A stretch of DNA of 64,000 nt from Lasiosphaeria ovina (GCA_033439765.1 JAULSN010000004.1:320001-384000); one strand, 5' to 3'. Positions 11,195 to 24,009 are shown, counted from the first letter of the stretch. Numbers and translations are program-made. The notes: generated by a model from the letters alone, not told the origin.

Positions 11195-12899
11195 TCAGTC
11201 GTTATCTCCTGGCCGCGTGGCTGTCGATCCCAGCACTCCACCGCGCGCTCTTTCTTCCGACGACCGTGGGGAATTCCTGCCGTCGCCCTCATCACCGTGT
11301 TGGCCCCTCATGCCCGGCGGCCCAGCTGCAGCTGCGAATTGTGCTGACGCCCGCGGCGACTGCGGAGCGTCGGACAGGAGCGACGAAACCGAGTGGGCGC
11401 CCGCCCGTGCTCGCGCTTGTTGCGGCTGTGGTCCTTGCCCCTGTGCCTGCTGGTGCTGGTGCTGATGCTGGTGCTGCTGCGGATGCTGTTGCTGATGCTG
11501 CTGCTGCTGGTGATGTGAAAAGGAAAATGACTCGCCGCCATCCCTGTGCATGGGCGACGCCTCTCGCGGCGCCCCAAAGCTGCCGCTGCCGCTGCTGCTC
11601 TCCCCACGGCCCCTCCCACCAGCGCGGTATGATCCCAGGTCACTTCGCTGCCGCGAGTGGCCCCTCCTGCGTCCCGGTGGGGGGTTTGACAGACCCGCGC
11701 TATGCGAAAATGGTGGCGACCGGAGCCGCTGTGATGCACCCGGCGGCGGCACCGGTGGCTGCGGTCCAGGGGCTTTCCGCTTCCGTGGCGACTCACCTAC
11801 TGCGTGGATGAGCCTGTTAGCTCACGCCTGTCCCTCAAGCGCGCAATTTGTTTTTGGATGACGAACCTGAGGGCGTGCCAGGCTGGTCGGTCCCGCTCCG
11901 TGCTCCTCCCCCGCCTCCTCCCTGGCTTGCCGGCGGCTGCCAGTGATGGAAGTAGATTGACGGCGACGGCTGCGACTCCGGTTGCGACTGAGACTGGGCA
12001 ATTCCCGGGTGGGAAGCCGACGGGGTTGCTCCTCCTGGCCCTCCCGGCCCTCCCGGGACGTTGGTGTTTAAGCTCGGGAGATTCGATACCCCGCCGTGAG
12101 ATCGCCCTCCCATCGGCCCAGGCATGCTCTGTCCCCGAGGCCTGGTTGGGGACCCCGGGTAGCCAGACATGTACGCGCTTGGAGGTCCTTGTCCCGAGCC
12201 CGGCGTCGAAGGAACCCCGCCCGAGGTGGGATACTGGGCGTATGCCTGGGCTTGCGAGTCTCGCCTCTGGTGTTCTGGGGAGATCGGCCCGGGTGGCATT
12301 AGTGCTGGCGGGTGTTGCTGCTGCTGAGACTGCGAGAGCACGTATTGCTGCGCCCATTCCAAGGCAGCTTGAGAAATGACTCCCCCGCTCATCCCCGCAA
12401 ACACGACGGGCACCATGGGTGGCGGAATCCCGCCCTGCAAAGATGTCCGCAGGATATCGTGCTCCATCCTCCTCTGCTCGAGGCGGTAGCTCTCCTGCCG
12501 CGTTTTCTCCTCCTCTTGCCTTCTCTTCTCCTCCTCGGCCTTGGCGAGCAGCCAAGCTCGCATTGACTCCTCTGACACGTGCTGCCATGAGGGAGCGGCC
12601 GGGAACTGACCCAGAGACTGGCTTTGGGGAGGTGGTGGTAGAGGAGGAGCTTGGGAGGGCCCAGATCCAGAAGGCGGCTGAACCGGAGTCAGGGCCGCCG
12701 GCGGAGGCAAGCCACGGTGAGGCGCAGACATGGACTGACCGGGCGGGCTGCTGCTTCGGAAGATGGCGAGCGTCGCTTTCTGTTGTTGCACAAAATCCTG
12801 AAATACTAACGGGGGAGAAGGTCGGGAGGTGCTCGGCGGGGTAGGTAGATCATGGACGGATCTGTAGCCGTACTGCACTGGCTTGTTGATGGTAAGCAT
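11195..12899 (-). CDS. Pro/Gln/His-rich putative nuclear protein, two exons
   Basis: I do not recognise a named family. The model starts at an ATG at 12899, runs to 11867, removes a 67-bp intron (11800-11866; CAG|gttcgt donor, gctaac branch, cacgcag acceptor) and ends at TGA 11195-11197, giving 545 aa. The N-terminus has a PYxxP-like segment (YGYRSVHDLPTPPSTSR). A charged helix rich in Glu, Arg and Gln (about residues 130-165, EEEKRRQEEEKTRQ) follows and reads like a coiled coil, then a hydrophobic patch PPPMVPVVFAGM and a Gln/Pro/Gly/Ser-rich region. Right after the splice is a basic PRKRK motif, a likely nuclear signal, and then a Gln/His repeat. The composition suggests an intrinsically disordered transcriptional or chromatin cofactor; that is inference. 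The intron-2 frame is supported by the natural composition that follows. Without splicing the protein would end at 11835. Confidence 0.75.
11450..11516 (+). repeat. CTG/CAG-type repeat within a coding exon
   Basis: Imperfect trinucleotide repeat that encodes Gln and His runs on the minus strand, near the C-terminus of the 11195-12899 protein. It is probably length-variable between strains. Confidence 0.8.
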
Positions 12900-15800
12900 C
12901 CTTGTGTAAGTATACGGCGTGGCAGCAGAGGAGGGAAGAAGAATATGCCGCTTTTGCGGAGGCTGTGGGGGGAGAGGGGCGGGGGGCTAGGGAGCCATGG
13001 GGCATCGAGGGTTTTTAGAGCAGCAGCGAGGTAAAGACTGGGAGGGCAGAAGAGGTGGAAATAACCTTTGGAGGCGGAAGCTGGAGGTGGCGGCCAGCCC
13101 AGTGGGAGTGGGAGAGAAGAAAATAGGTGGGGCGTGTGGTGATGAAACGTCGAAGTGACAAAGCTCACGCTCATTTGCCCATTAAGTACTTGCTCAGATA
13201 TGAAATGGGCGGAATCGGCTGAAGGTCGAGCAAGTCCCAGGGCAGGGAAAGCAACTGCAACTACAAAAGAAAGGCGGAGCTAGAGCGGCAGAGGCGAGGG
13301 GGACCCTGGCTCCGTAGTCTCTGTGCCCCGTCCCGATGTCCCTCCCTTCCCTCCTGTAGGGGCCCGCGCCGGTTCGGACGATGTCGACGTCCAGAAAGGG
13401 TCCAGAAGCGGCAGCAAGGGCCAGGTGTGAATGGAGAACGGGTCCACACGACGGGAAGAGACAAGAAGAAGAATGGGAAGAAAAAAAAAGAAATTTGGAA
13501 ACCAGTGACAGTTTACTGTTTAGGCAAGTAGCCGAGCGGGAAACAATGTGGAGAAGAGGACGTGCCCCGGGTTATTTCATTTGGAAGCGGTGCGTATCAG
13601 AAGAGATTGACACAAGGGTGTGAAGGAGATCGAGCACTAAGACTAGCTGAGGGGTTCCCGGACCTGGAGATGTTGGACAGAGCGGAGGCCGGCCGGCGAG
13701 AGGAGAGGTGTACTGCGTATGAAGAAAAATGGGGACGGCAGGACGGTCCAGGACAAGTGACAAGTCGACGGCGGCCAAGGTTGGGAGCGTGATAAGGAAC
13801 ATGAAAACAGCAGACATCGAGATACACGGCAAGCATGCCGGGAAGCCAAGATGCTAGGAATCTGGGGGAGGGAGGATTTGCAGGGACCCGCGCAAAATAT
13901 GGCTTCTTAGCCATCGATCCTTGGTCTTGACCGTTGCTAGACCCCGAGGCCCCTAGTATGGTGGTTGCGGTGGTGGTGCTAGTTGTGGTGGAGGTGGAGG
14001 TGGAGGTGGTAGTGAAGAGGGCCGCCTGCCCACGCCACCGGGATCATGAGTGACAAGGCTGGCTGGCTGGCTCTGGCCGGTTGTAATGGGCATGGTAGAG
14101 GAGGTGGGTTGAGCAGTCTGTTTTTAGTATACTGTATTAGGGCCCTGTCATTTCTTTTCCTTCTTGTTACAGGACCTAGAGCGGACGTGGGCCGTGTGAG
14201 GAGCGCAGGGCCGCTAGCCGGGGTGTGCCTTGATTGATGCATGGCAGATCCTAAGAGACCGCGGGCAGGATGACGAAGGCGGATAGGCGAATCAACGCAA
14301 ACTATCTCTGGGAGGGGTGCGGGTAGCAAGCCCTTGGTGACGATACTGCCAGTATGTACATACATACATACCCAAGGTACGTGCAATACGATACCTACAG
14401 AGCGGGTGCAGAATCCCCTCCCACCCTTCCGTAGCTTACCATAGCTACCTATTGCTGTACGTACTCCGTGCGCCCGAGTTAGCACAAGGTCGTCGAGTCG
14501 TGTCAAATCTTGGTGGATCCGAAGCCTGAGCTGCCTAATGCGGATGGCTTCGCCCAGGCCGCCACGAGGGAGAAAAGCATGGCAGCGTTGGACAAAGACG
14601 GGAGAGTGCGTCCCGAAATGCGTGTGTATGGATGTATGTCTGTACGTACAATACGTACTATGTAGTGTACAGCCTTGGGGCACGAAAGGGCTGGCTGATA
14701 GACAGGTGCCACATCGAGAGAAAGAATCTCACTGTCTCAGCAGCAAGCCAAGCTCACGACTAGATTGTGACTGATTGGGGAGCATCGGTGCTGGCTCGTC
14801 CAGGGACCTGGCAGCCGAAGCAAGACCGTTGGGTTCGGGCGCAACCGTGAGCGGGTTAACCGCGCAGGGTGGGCAGACAGGCGGTGGTAGTTTGGCGGCA
14901 GCGCATGTCTAACGGCTAATGAGAAGGCGCTTCAGCCCACGACTAAAGTTCCCAAGATGGCACGCATTGAGGTGTGCCTCGAGTATACATGAGCTGGGGG
15001 CATGCTTCGGAGCGAAGAGCCATCAGGTCAGGAAAAGGCCGCTGTGTCCGATATCGTCGAGCCCTTGTGCACGAGCCGATTAACCTAGAATAGGTAGGGG
15101 TTCCAGGCCAGGTAAGGTAGTTTGCAGCTAGCGGCATTCTCCGGTCTTTGAGACGACGAGAGGCAAAGACACTGTACGCGTTAGATAATAATAACAATAG
15201 ACGCAGACTCACTTTGCAGAACCGCCTAACTAGTAACTATACCAGCCTACGGATGGTATTATAAGTAGTATGCCGCGGCTTGGAGGTCCACTCAAAGTCT
15301 CAGACACGGTTCGGTTCTCATAGCGGAGGTGCACGCATCAAGTCCAGATACCTGCGCTGAACGCCGGGATAAGCATACGGGATACCCCCCAACTTCCCCA
15401 TGTTAAGTGCTCCGTACTGCGCAAATAAGTATACAAAACACATACCTCTCGGTCCCTTGTTAGTCCGCCCACTCGGTACTTAGTCCAGCACTTGAGCGGC
15501 CACCGTCTCCCGTGCTGGACCTTAGCATCAAAGCCAGGCCGGCTACTGGTTTGCGAGGCTCCTTTGGGCCGTGGCATCTGCCAAGGGAGCCATGATTCCG
15601 TCCTCGGAAGATGGCAATGTGCAATTGAGGCGTGGGCAGGGCAGGGCAGGGCAGGGCAGGTCCAGAAGCTCCCACCTATTCGCCAGCAGGTAGCAGTCGA
15701 CAAGTTACCCAACGCAAGGAGCATGGGGCGCTTTGACAGCGCGAGCAATGCATCTGACATGGAGCAGCAGCTCACGGACTGCCATATATTCGAGATGCTG

Positions 15801-17800
15801 GGCGCTAGAGAAGCTGGTCGATCTCGCGCTTGCAGCCGCATCAAGGCGAGCATGCGAGGTAGGGATTCCCATGCCATGTACATGTACCTGTGCAAACTGC
15901 AAACCGACAGTGGGCGCCAGCACTTGACCCAACAGTCATGGCGGGGACGGCGACGATGACGGCAACAACGACGAAGACCGCTTCAGCCATGACACCTGCC
16001 GGAGCCACAGCCAGCCAGCAGCGGGCCAGCCAGCCAGATCAAGCCAGATCCCGCGTGCTGTAGTTAGTATACCCTACCTAGGTTGTATGTGAAGTATTAT
16101 ACCATAGGGTGCCTTCTTTGGTTTGGTGCAATGGACTGGGTTGCGGTCTTGGTCTTCGTTGATCCACAACCCCCTCCATCGTCCTCATCGGGCCAAGCAC
16201 GAACGAACATATCCATACCTACCTGCCATCCATGGAAGGAAGCAGCAAGCAAGCAGCCAAGCAAGCATCCATCCATGGAGACCAGACGACGAAAACCGCC
16301 GCGAACCGCTTTTAAGACGCCTGCATTTCGCCAAAGCAGATGGGTGATTCGGATCAGGCAGGAGGGAGTAGACGAACAACCGCAGTTTACGTAGATTTGG
16401 AATGAGGGCACTAAGTCCCTGGCAGGAAAACGCCGGCACTTGGCTATAGCGAGCGTCTCTTAAGCGTCGAAGAGCCCGGGACGAACTTACTTCGGATGTG
16501 CGCCCAACCAGACTTGGGGAATTTCTGGATGAGGGAAAACACCCTAACCAGCCGAGTTTATTTTCAGGTACGAAGTACCTCTTGCCGGCGCGCACCGCAC
16601 AACAGTACCTTGGATGCTGCGCCAAGCTAAGACATGGGACTCCGGATTAATTCTGGGGCGCGCCTGCCGTGCAGAGTGCAGACGAACTGAGAGTGGCATC
16701 AAACACAGGGGTTTCAACTTGCAACGGTAGGCACACAGGTGGCAGCAGGTGCTAACAATAGCGGTCCGACCGCCTACCTGCCCCTCGGTGCTTCGAACAT
16801 ACACCGAAACCTGCTTGAACTTGGACGGCCGTTGGAGAGGGCAAGAACGATGCTGGAGTCCGTGCGGCTAATATCCAATGCCCAAGGTAAGGAAGGAAGG
16901 TAGGTGTCAGTACAGGAAGGGACCGTATGACTGAATCCTGCGGCCTGCTTGGGCAATAATGGAAGGCATGCTTGTTGCTGCCCATGGCATGGAAGTCTGT
17001 TTGCTGTTTGGGTGGGTACTCGAGCATCCAAAGCATAAAGACCGCCATCAAAATAGGTTGTGATCCGATGTCCCTTGTGCGTTGCTGACCTATCGACTGG
17101 CGACTAGCGTACATGTACGGCACACGAGCATGCCTGGAAACAGAAGGATGAACATGAGAGATGAAATTGATGCCAGTGGTTGCAGATGCAATGGATGATT
17201 TCCCGAATGTTTGTGTGCCAGCCCTCAAGGTACTGGCAATAATAAAATAAACTCTGATTTTTTTTTCTGCCTGCCTGCAAGTTGCTTGCCTGCCTGCTGG
17301 CTCCTTCCTCCACAAACCCGCCCAGGCGGTGGCGGTAGGGTGGGATGTACCTGCCGGAGAATTCCCATCCAAACAACTTGAACCAGGCCCAACTCTTGAA
17401 TTTCCGTGGTACGAGGTACGAGGTCACGACTGTTTCCCATCCATGGACGCAGCGCCGCAGCATCCATGTTGTATGTACTGTACGTACCCACCTCATGGGA
17501 AGTCGAGGTGGTGCCACAGCGCGGTGTTACCAGAAACACAGACAATCGTGACTCCCCTTCCCTCGGCAGCACCTGCTCTGGAGGGCGCCTTGGAGAGCAT
17601 GGAAGTACAGTACTCGGACAGCAGTGGAGGCGCTCTCCCGTCCGAACTCGATCCAGCTACCACGACTTCCAGGTTGTTGAGTATCTTACGGACCATCACG
17701 ACGGCCTAGCTCTTATTCAACCTGTCAATACCTCCGACTAAGACTTTTCAACGCCCCATTGATTCAACCTAATACCTTGCTACAAAGGTAAGGGAGGCGG
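12900..17800. other. Gene-poor spacer
   Basis: The first few hundred bases are probably promoter and 5' UTR of the minus-strand gene starting at 12899. Beyond that no open frame shows a domain or plausible exon structure. It contains scattered short repeats, among them (GCAGG)n at 15635-15660, CATA runs near 14354, and several copies of a GGTAGG/CCTACC element. Confidence 0.55.
15635..15660 (+). repeat. Microsatellite (GCAGG)5
   Basis: Five tandem GCAGG units. Confidence 0.85.
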
Positions 17801-17951
17801 GTATTGTATATATTGGAAGGAGAGCCTCTGTCCATCTTTTCTCCGCACCCAACATCTAGGTCCACGGGCCAGCAAACCAAGGCCAAAATCTACAAGAGGT
17901 CTAGACCTTACTCTAGACCGATTGGTTGCGCGCGCGACTCAATAACTCGGT

Positions 17952-20900
17952 GTGCGCGAACAGACAGTTTCCCGTGTGCTGCGAGTTCGACGCCCTGTTT
18001 CATTCGGGCTTGGAGACGAGTTCAAATCGCCCAGGGACCCTCAAAGCCCAGGTTTGACTCGAAGCAACAGCAACAGCAACCGCAGCGGGAGCTGGAGCGT
18101 CAACGACAACGGCAGCGGCAACGGCAGCGGCAGCGGCAACGGCAGCGGCAGCGGCAGCGGCAACATCACAGCAGATGGCCGACACGGACTCCCAGATACA
18201 AGCGAGCGACGATGACTTGCAGCTTGCGAAGCAGGAAGGGGCTCGCATTAGCTGCAACTTCTCGGCGGACGCGGCTACCCCTCCCGACTTTCTGAACGAA
18301 AACGCGTGTTTCGTTCTTGCGGCCTTGGGTCCGCCTCTGGAAAATGGTTCCGGTGCATCTGTTCCCCAAGGATTGCATGCCAGCCTGCGGGACACCGTCA
18401 TGGCGGCGCCTCCACTCCCGACCTCATGAACGTGACCGTGATTGACGCACGATGAGGGGTTTCATCCGGCTATCTGTCGCAGAGCTAGGACCGTTGTTAC
18501 TCGTCCATCGCCGCCCTATCGTTACAGTATTGCTACCAAGCCGCAGCCATGGCAACGGCAAGAACTCCATCAACTCCACTACGCCAGGTTTTCAGGATAT
18601 CTGCTTGAGGCACGCTTCATCGGTATGGTGGCGCCTGTACAAGAGCACACAAGAGCAAAGAGATTGGATCATGCTGCTGTGTGGCACGGCAAGACCGCAT
18701 TCCAACGCCTGCAGCCAAACCAGTTGACGCCCGACCCCAGACCAGATGATGGGCTCGCCGGCGACCGATGAGTTGGTGAGATAGATAAACTCTCGGGGTC
18801 CAGTGTCCCCCCAACTTCTCGCCCGAGACAAAACGACGGCCGGGATCTGACGTTTCTTCGATACCCCGATGCCCTGATGCAGAACAAGTTTCGTTCTCAA
18901 TTCGATCAGCGCTCTCTATGGGATGCCTGACAGCGTCTGACAACAGCATGCCTACCAGGGATACATCATGCTTGAGTGGCGGAAGGAACGGGTTGCCATC
19001 CCGAGACGATAAGCTACAAACCAATCCGTCGGTGGCCTCGAGTCCAAATTCTAGCTTTAGAAGTCAAGGCATCGAGCGTCATGCAGGACCTGCTACTTCG
19101 AGTTTGCGGATGACAAGGAAAGAGCCAGATGCAGAAAGCCGAGAAGCCTTAGCGCCCTTTGATCTATGCTGATGTAGACCCTTTTCGACGGTCTGGCGCT
19201 TGAGTTGTGGTAAGCATTTGCTCGATACAACCCGACGACACGCCGTTAGATGTCCAGCCTTTTTGGGGGTTTCTCAATGTGACCTCGTGCACAGAACCTC
19301 AGACAAGCAGTGCTTGCACCATATTTACCGACATCTCGCTCTACTACGCTGCAACGAAACTTTCTGACTCGAGCGGGTGGCAGTCATTAAGTCATGCGAT
19401 GGCAAGCTATGCTTTGTATGCCGTATACTCCGTACACGATACCGGATTCCATCCCACTCGTACACGAAGAGACGTCTCTGGAGCCCCAACTCTGGCCAAG
19501 GACATGCAGGTCTAGACTGATGAGCACAACCTCATACTTGGGTCTGTACTTTAACCTGTGCACTGCGACCAGAAGACAGCACTTCCGAGCCTTCCTATGA
19601 TTCGCCGATTACGTTGTTGAACACGGCGGGCAATGCTGCACATAAGCAGCCTCCCACAGCTGGTGAGCACCAAAACCTGGGCTTGGTTTGGCGCAAGTGA
19701 CATGTGGCTTCTCAACCGCTGGGGGTGGGTTCTGGACTTCACCCGAAAAAAGAAGAGCTGCAGCCAGCGGTGTGGCGTTGTTCCATGGCCTCGAATCACC
19801 ATCAAGTCCTCGGTGTTGAGGAAGCAAGGCGTTCCCACGAGTGGTGGTGGACCCCTGTTCGAACCCAGAACTTCTGGTTGAGATTCAATCTGAAACACAC
19901 CACCTCATAAGGTAATTGCTCCAACCTGGTCTTGGAATAAGCTAGTCCAGACCGATGTCACACTGTGCGTTGTTTTCTTTGACTGGAGGGCTTGGCAATC
20001 TCGATCGCGAGATCAATGGGAGGAAGCCGCACAACAGTTACAAGGCGGTTGTTGCCGTCTTTTACGAGCCCTTTCAGGGCCAGGCAGGAATCCGAGTCCA
20101 TCTTTGGTTCATCGCGAAGTTTGTCGGTCGTACCATACGCCGTACAGAGCCACGCGAGATGTGCTAGTATGAGCTTGGTGGGCGACAGTAGATATCGGAT
20201 TCGAAAGCAACTTCGACATCAACGGGACAGGACCTTTAAGCAGCCTGGCCAGATATTGCAATGGTGGACCTTCCCGCCGGACTAAATGTCATTCTCCGGT
20301 AGGGCCTGTTGGCATGTCATACTTACCGCGACCCGAACAACACTGGAGTTGTGAGGACTTCTTGGATGTCTTAGAGCTCCGCTCGATCGGAGACATCCGA
20401 CTAAGACTACATGGCAGAGGGAGCCCAAGTTCAGACCTCGCAGCTCCAAGGCGCCCATTTCAGCCTTTACCGGAAAGATAACCTTCAAGCCATACAACCC
20501 TAGCAGAGTCAACCTCATCACCAAAGTCGAGCGTCCCCGAGATATCTGTGGCGTTTGGACTTCGACCGAGCATTTTCATGATTACCTAGACTCCTACGAG
20601 CCACAGACACATGCCAGAGCCGTCTATTTAGGCTTGCGGACTAGGTTAGGGCCGATTCGAAATCAGGACGGCTCAGTCCTGCTCGTACTGCAAAGGACCG
20701 AAGTCCGATGAGGCTCACAGTATCGCGATATTGTGGGACGCGACACCAAGTTTTCCGAATGTGACACGGCGCACATGGTCCATTCAAAGCCCAGTGAACG
20801 CGCGTGCTTTGCCATGTGTCTGCGCCAATGCTGACGACGATCGCGAGCACTTTAGCTGGGTAAAGACACGAGGGAAAGCAGGAAAATGGCTTGGTGGTGG

Positions 20901-21480
20901 CAAGTCTCTTCTCCCTGGACTCTCGAGTGGCTGAACCAAGACAGTGGCTGGGCCTTGGTAAGTAGGCAATTGGCTGTGAGTTGCCTGCGAGCTGCCTGCG
21001 AGTTGCCTGCACGTGGTTGTTAGACCCCCGCTTCCGTCAAGCCTTCTTCAGAGGTGAGTGTGGACTGGACCGGTAGAGAGGGATGACTGGCCGGACTTCC
21101 GATCATAGGACGACAACAAACAATTGTCACGGGGTCCTCGCCTCGGCTCACAGTGATGAGACCGAGGGCTGCATATTGGGAATTAGCAGACGCGCCAAGG
21201 TGGGCGGCCGTATTCGCAGCCAGCCATGCCGTCTCGTGTTTGTCGGCTGCGAGCGTGCGGAATGCGGCAGCAGAGCCGTTCTAGAATCTGGCAGCCGTTT
21301 TCTTTCCACGGTGGCGTTAAACAGCCCATCCCGGCTCTGGGGGTTAATTTCCGAATGTGTAAGAGGCGAGACAAGAAGACACGACGACGTGACGAGACCG
21401 AGTGAGACAGACGCAAGGACGTTTCCGCCTACCTGCCGAGGCATCCCGAAGCCTTACATAGTGGTGATTATCTAGACGCG
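17952..21480 (+). pseudogene. Possible decayed gene remains, identity unknown
   Basis: Several short plus-strand frames here have protein-like composition but are broken by stops and frame changes. One example is the 84-codon ATG frame at 18178-18429, which has the stretch PPDFLNENACFVLAALGPPL. It begins inside or just after a hexanucleotide repeat and is followed by stop-interrupted segments to about 19500. Between 20000 and 20170 lies another protein-like run (KAVVAVFYEPFQGQAGIRVHL). I could not place any of these in a family, nor show that they belong to one gene. Alternatives are a degenerate transposon, a multi-exon gene missed by eye, or chance. Treat as a region to check, not as an established pseudogene. 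Confidence 0.25.
18105..18163 (+). repeat. Hexanucleotide repeat (GGCAGC/GGCAAC)n
   Basis: Tandem CGGCAG and CGGCAA units; depending on frame they would encode Gly-Ser/Gly-Asn or Arg-Gln runs. Confidence 0.85.
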
Positions 21481-22942
21481 CCGAATGTCTTTGCGTGCAG
21501 CCAAGGAAGCTCCATGTCTCGGTCGTCCCCGCGAGGAAGGCCGTTGCGTCTTTTGTTTTCTCTGACGCGTAGCGTGGCGGGTGGGCACGTCGTGAAAGGA
21601 AAGGGGCCAAGGTCCAAGTTCCAAGTTCCTCTTGGCCAAGACAACAAGAGCAAGAGCCAGAGCCAAAGCCCAGGGCGCGGAGATAAAAACAGTGGGGACC
21701 AAGACTTGGACACCCCCCCCCCCCACACCCACACCGGCCGCTCCCCCTCCCCCCTCACCTCCCCCCTTTTTTTTTCGTCCCTTTCCCTTTCCAGGTTGTC
21801 TGTTTCTGTTCAACAGTCTAACCACCCCCTCCTTCCCGATTCATCACCTCATCGAGTGCGCCTATCGCGAACCAAGTTTCCAGTCCAAGGATGATGTTAC
21901 ATCGTCTTTGGAGCGCTGTTGTCGTCGCGCGACGGGGGGGGACCGGGGGTGGACGGACGGACGGACCCTCGTCGACCCCAGGGCAGGGCAGGGGGGCCGA
22001 GAGAGAACGAACCACGCTTTCCCATACCATAGATTTGCAAAGTCTGGAACCGATTTCCCAACCGCGTCCCGGCTTGTTCGGGGCCGGTGAGAATCGTGGA
22101 CCGGCCGTTCCATTGGGCCTAACCATTCGGTACGCGCTTCTTTTCGCGACTTGGTTATTACCAATGCGGTCGATGTGTGTGTGTGTGTGCCGTGCCATTG
22201 GAGAGAACCTCGCTCGCGACGTGTCTGCGGGTCTCTCTCTGTCTCTCTCTATTGTGTGTGCCCCAGGCTGAGCTGTAGACAACAAACTGTAAACAACACT
22301 CCGCTTGTGTTTACAACAGATGAACAACTGCTTGTTTGATGCCGGCTTCGCACTTCTGTTAGATGTACGAATACACTACGTGTCTCCCACCGCAAGCGCT
22401 TGTCTGTCTCTCTGTCCGACTTCCTCTCTTTCGATTGTACGCGTCTTCATACATTGTTGCCTTCCCGCCGTCCTGCCCTGCACGCCTCTGCCTTCTTTCC
22501 GTTATTTCCGGAATGTCTAGTGTCCTCGCGGTTCTCGGTTGGTACGGAGGCTGGAGAACCGACCCTGCGAGAGAGAGACCGGCAGCTACCTGCCCATCTA
22601 AGTATATATAGCAAGCGTTTGGATGTGAAAGCAAAGGGGGGTTTGTTGGTGTCGTGTCGTTGGGCGACTTTCTTTTGCTTTTTTGCCGGGGACAAAAGCT
22701 AGAATTGTCGCGTTGAGGACAAAGAAAAAGGCTGGTGAAATAGATCTGAATGGCTCGTAGGCGGCGGGTTGCTTCTTCTTCTCCTGCATTCTTTCATCTC
22801 GTTCATTCATTGCCCAAAGTAAACAAACGGTTAGAGATTGATGGATAGCATGCCAGTTCTAGATACCTGCATACCACCCCCGCTGTCGTACTTACCAACC
22901 TAGACAACTCACCCGGGCCCTGGTTTTGTCTGGCCTGCCTTG
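21481..22942. other. Spacer with simple-sequence tracts
   Basis: No credible gene was seen. It contains a poly-C/poly-T pyrimidine tract (about 21709-21780) and a GT run near 22173. Its right end should include the 3' flank of the minus-strand ORF that stops at 22943. Confidence 0.5.
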
Positions 22943-23878
22943 TTACTTTGCCGCTGTTGGTAGGTGGCGTTTCTCCTCGTCCTCTGTGATGGCCCACGGG
23001 GTTTTGAGCTCGAACTGCTCGGCGCTGACTCGGAATTCCTTTTTGTTGTTGGGGTTCTCGGTCGGCTGGGCACCCACGTTGTTGGCCTTCATCTTCTCGA
23101 GCCACGTCTTGAAGACGTTGCCGGGCAGCCGGCTCCTCTCGGGCAGCGCCTCCATGCGGCCCCAGACGAGGGCGGCGATGTAGGCGTCGACGCTCGGAAG
23201 GCGCGTCGTGCTGGCCCGCCGCTTCCACTGGTCGTGGTACATGGATTCCATGAAATGGGCGAGCATGAAGACGATGTGATGCTCGGCCTTCTTGGCGCTG
23301 TCGGCCCCGCCTAGCCGCCGGAACTCGATGGTACCGAGCAGGTTGACTAGTTGGATGTAGCTCGTCGATAGGTACTTTAGGCAGGGCTTGTAACCTTCGG
23401 CGCCGAATCCCAGCCTGGCCACGCTCTGGATATCATGGCCGTAGCTGAAAATATGGTCGAAGATGAAGCTCCAGTTGTATTTGCCGCTAGCTGCCCCGTC
23501 ATACCTAGCCTGTAGATCCTTGTTGGCGCTGGTCAGGGGCATGGCGTACATGTTGTTCTTACGGCTAGCGGACACGATTACAGTCAGGGGCGACTGCCAG
23601 TAGAGGTCACCACACATGACCTTAGCCACTTCCTCGGCGGTATACAACGGGGGGTCGGTAGATATAGTATGGCCGGGGGTAATGGGCACGTGGTGCGAGC
23701 AGCTGTCGGTCACCTTGATCTCGAATAGCTTTTCGAGGCCGGCAAAGACGAGCTTCAGATCCTCCTTCCAGGGCTTCGAGGCGTACGTCGGCCGCGAGAT
23801 AACTTCAATGCCCCAGAACCAAAAGGCATAGCAGATGAAGGCGAACATAGCCCCGGCCAATTCCGGGGACATGACCAT
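22943..23878 (-). CDS. Unassigned 311-aa protein; remote N-glycosidase (RIP-like) fold possible; may be 5'-truncated
   Basis: This intronless frame begins at ATG 23878; an in-frame TAG sits just upstream at 23882-23884. Residues 8-24 are hydrophobic and aromatic (FAFICYAFWFWG) and could be a membrane segment or a buried strand. I do not recognise the family with confidence. Several features, in the right order, recall the ribosome-inactivating-protein domain (PF00161): a hydrophobic strand followed by a Tyr (KNNMYAMPL), a helix with R-x-x-x-G-F-G, a helix around AEHHIVFMLAHFMES where the catalytic Glu would lie, and a later Trp (VWGRMEALPER). The Arg that normally sits three residues after the catalytic Glu is Ile here, so activity is doubtful even if the fold is right. 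Upstream minus-strand sequence (24191-24090) has a further protein-like stretch, SDYLGTFQRLRDKTPL, in another frame. The gene could therefore be 5'-truncated, spliced or decayed. Confidence 0.5.
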   Translation of the reverse strand: MVMSPELAGAMFAFICYAFWFWGIEVISRPTYASKPWKEDLKLVFAGLEKLFEIKVTDSCSHHVPITPGHTISTDPPLYTAEEVAKVMCGDLYWQSPLTVIVSASRKNNMYAMPLTSANKDLQARYDGAASGKYNWSFIFDHIFSYGHDIQSVARLGFGAEGYKPCLKYLSTSYIQLVNLLGTIEFRRLGGADSAKKAEHHIVFMLAHFMESMYHDQWKRRASTTRLPSVDAYIAALVWGRMEALPERSRLPGNVFKTWLEKMKANNVGAQPTENPNNKKEFRVSAEQFELKTPWAITEDEEKRHLPTAAK

Positions 23879-24009
23879 TGCCTACGCGCGCGAGGCGTTG
23901 GCGGCGCTTGCGAAAGCCCTGGGTGGCATGCCCAAGATCAAGGATCCCGAGGAGGCCTGCGGGCAGGCCGACGAACGTGTGATTCCTATGGGTGGATTTT
24001 TTGCCACCC

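Noticed and set aside
11797..12588. 263-codon frame overlapping the Pro/Gln-rich gene on the same strand
   Set aside because: Arg/Gly/Ala-rich shadow; the overlapping frame starts at a good ATG and has the better composition.
19840..19890. gttcgaaccc sequence, tRNA T-loop-like
   Set aside because: No matching D-arm, anticodon arm or acceptor stem at the right distance on either strand.
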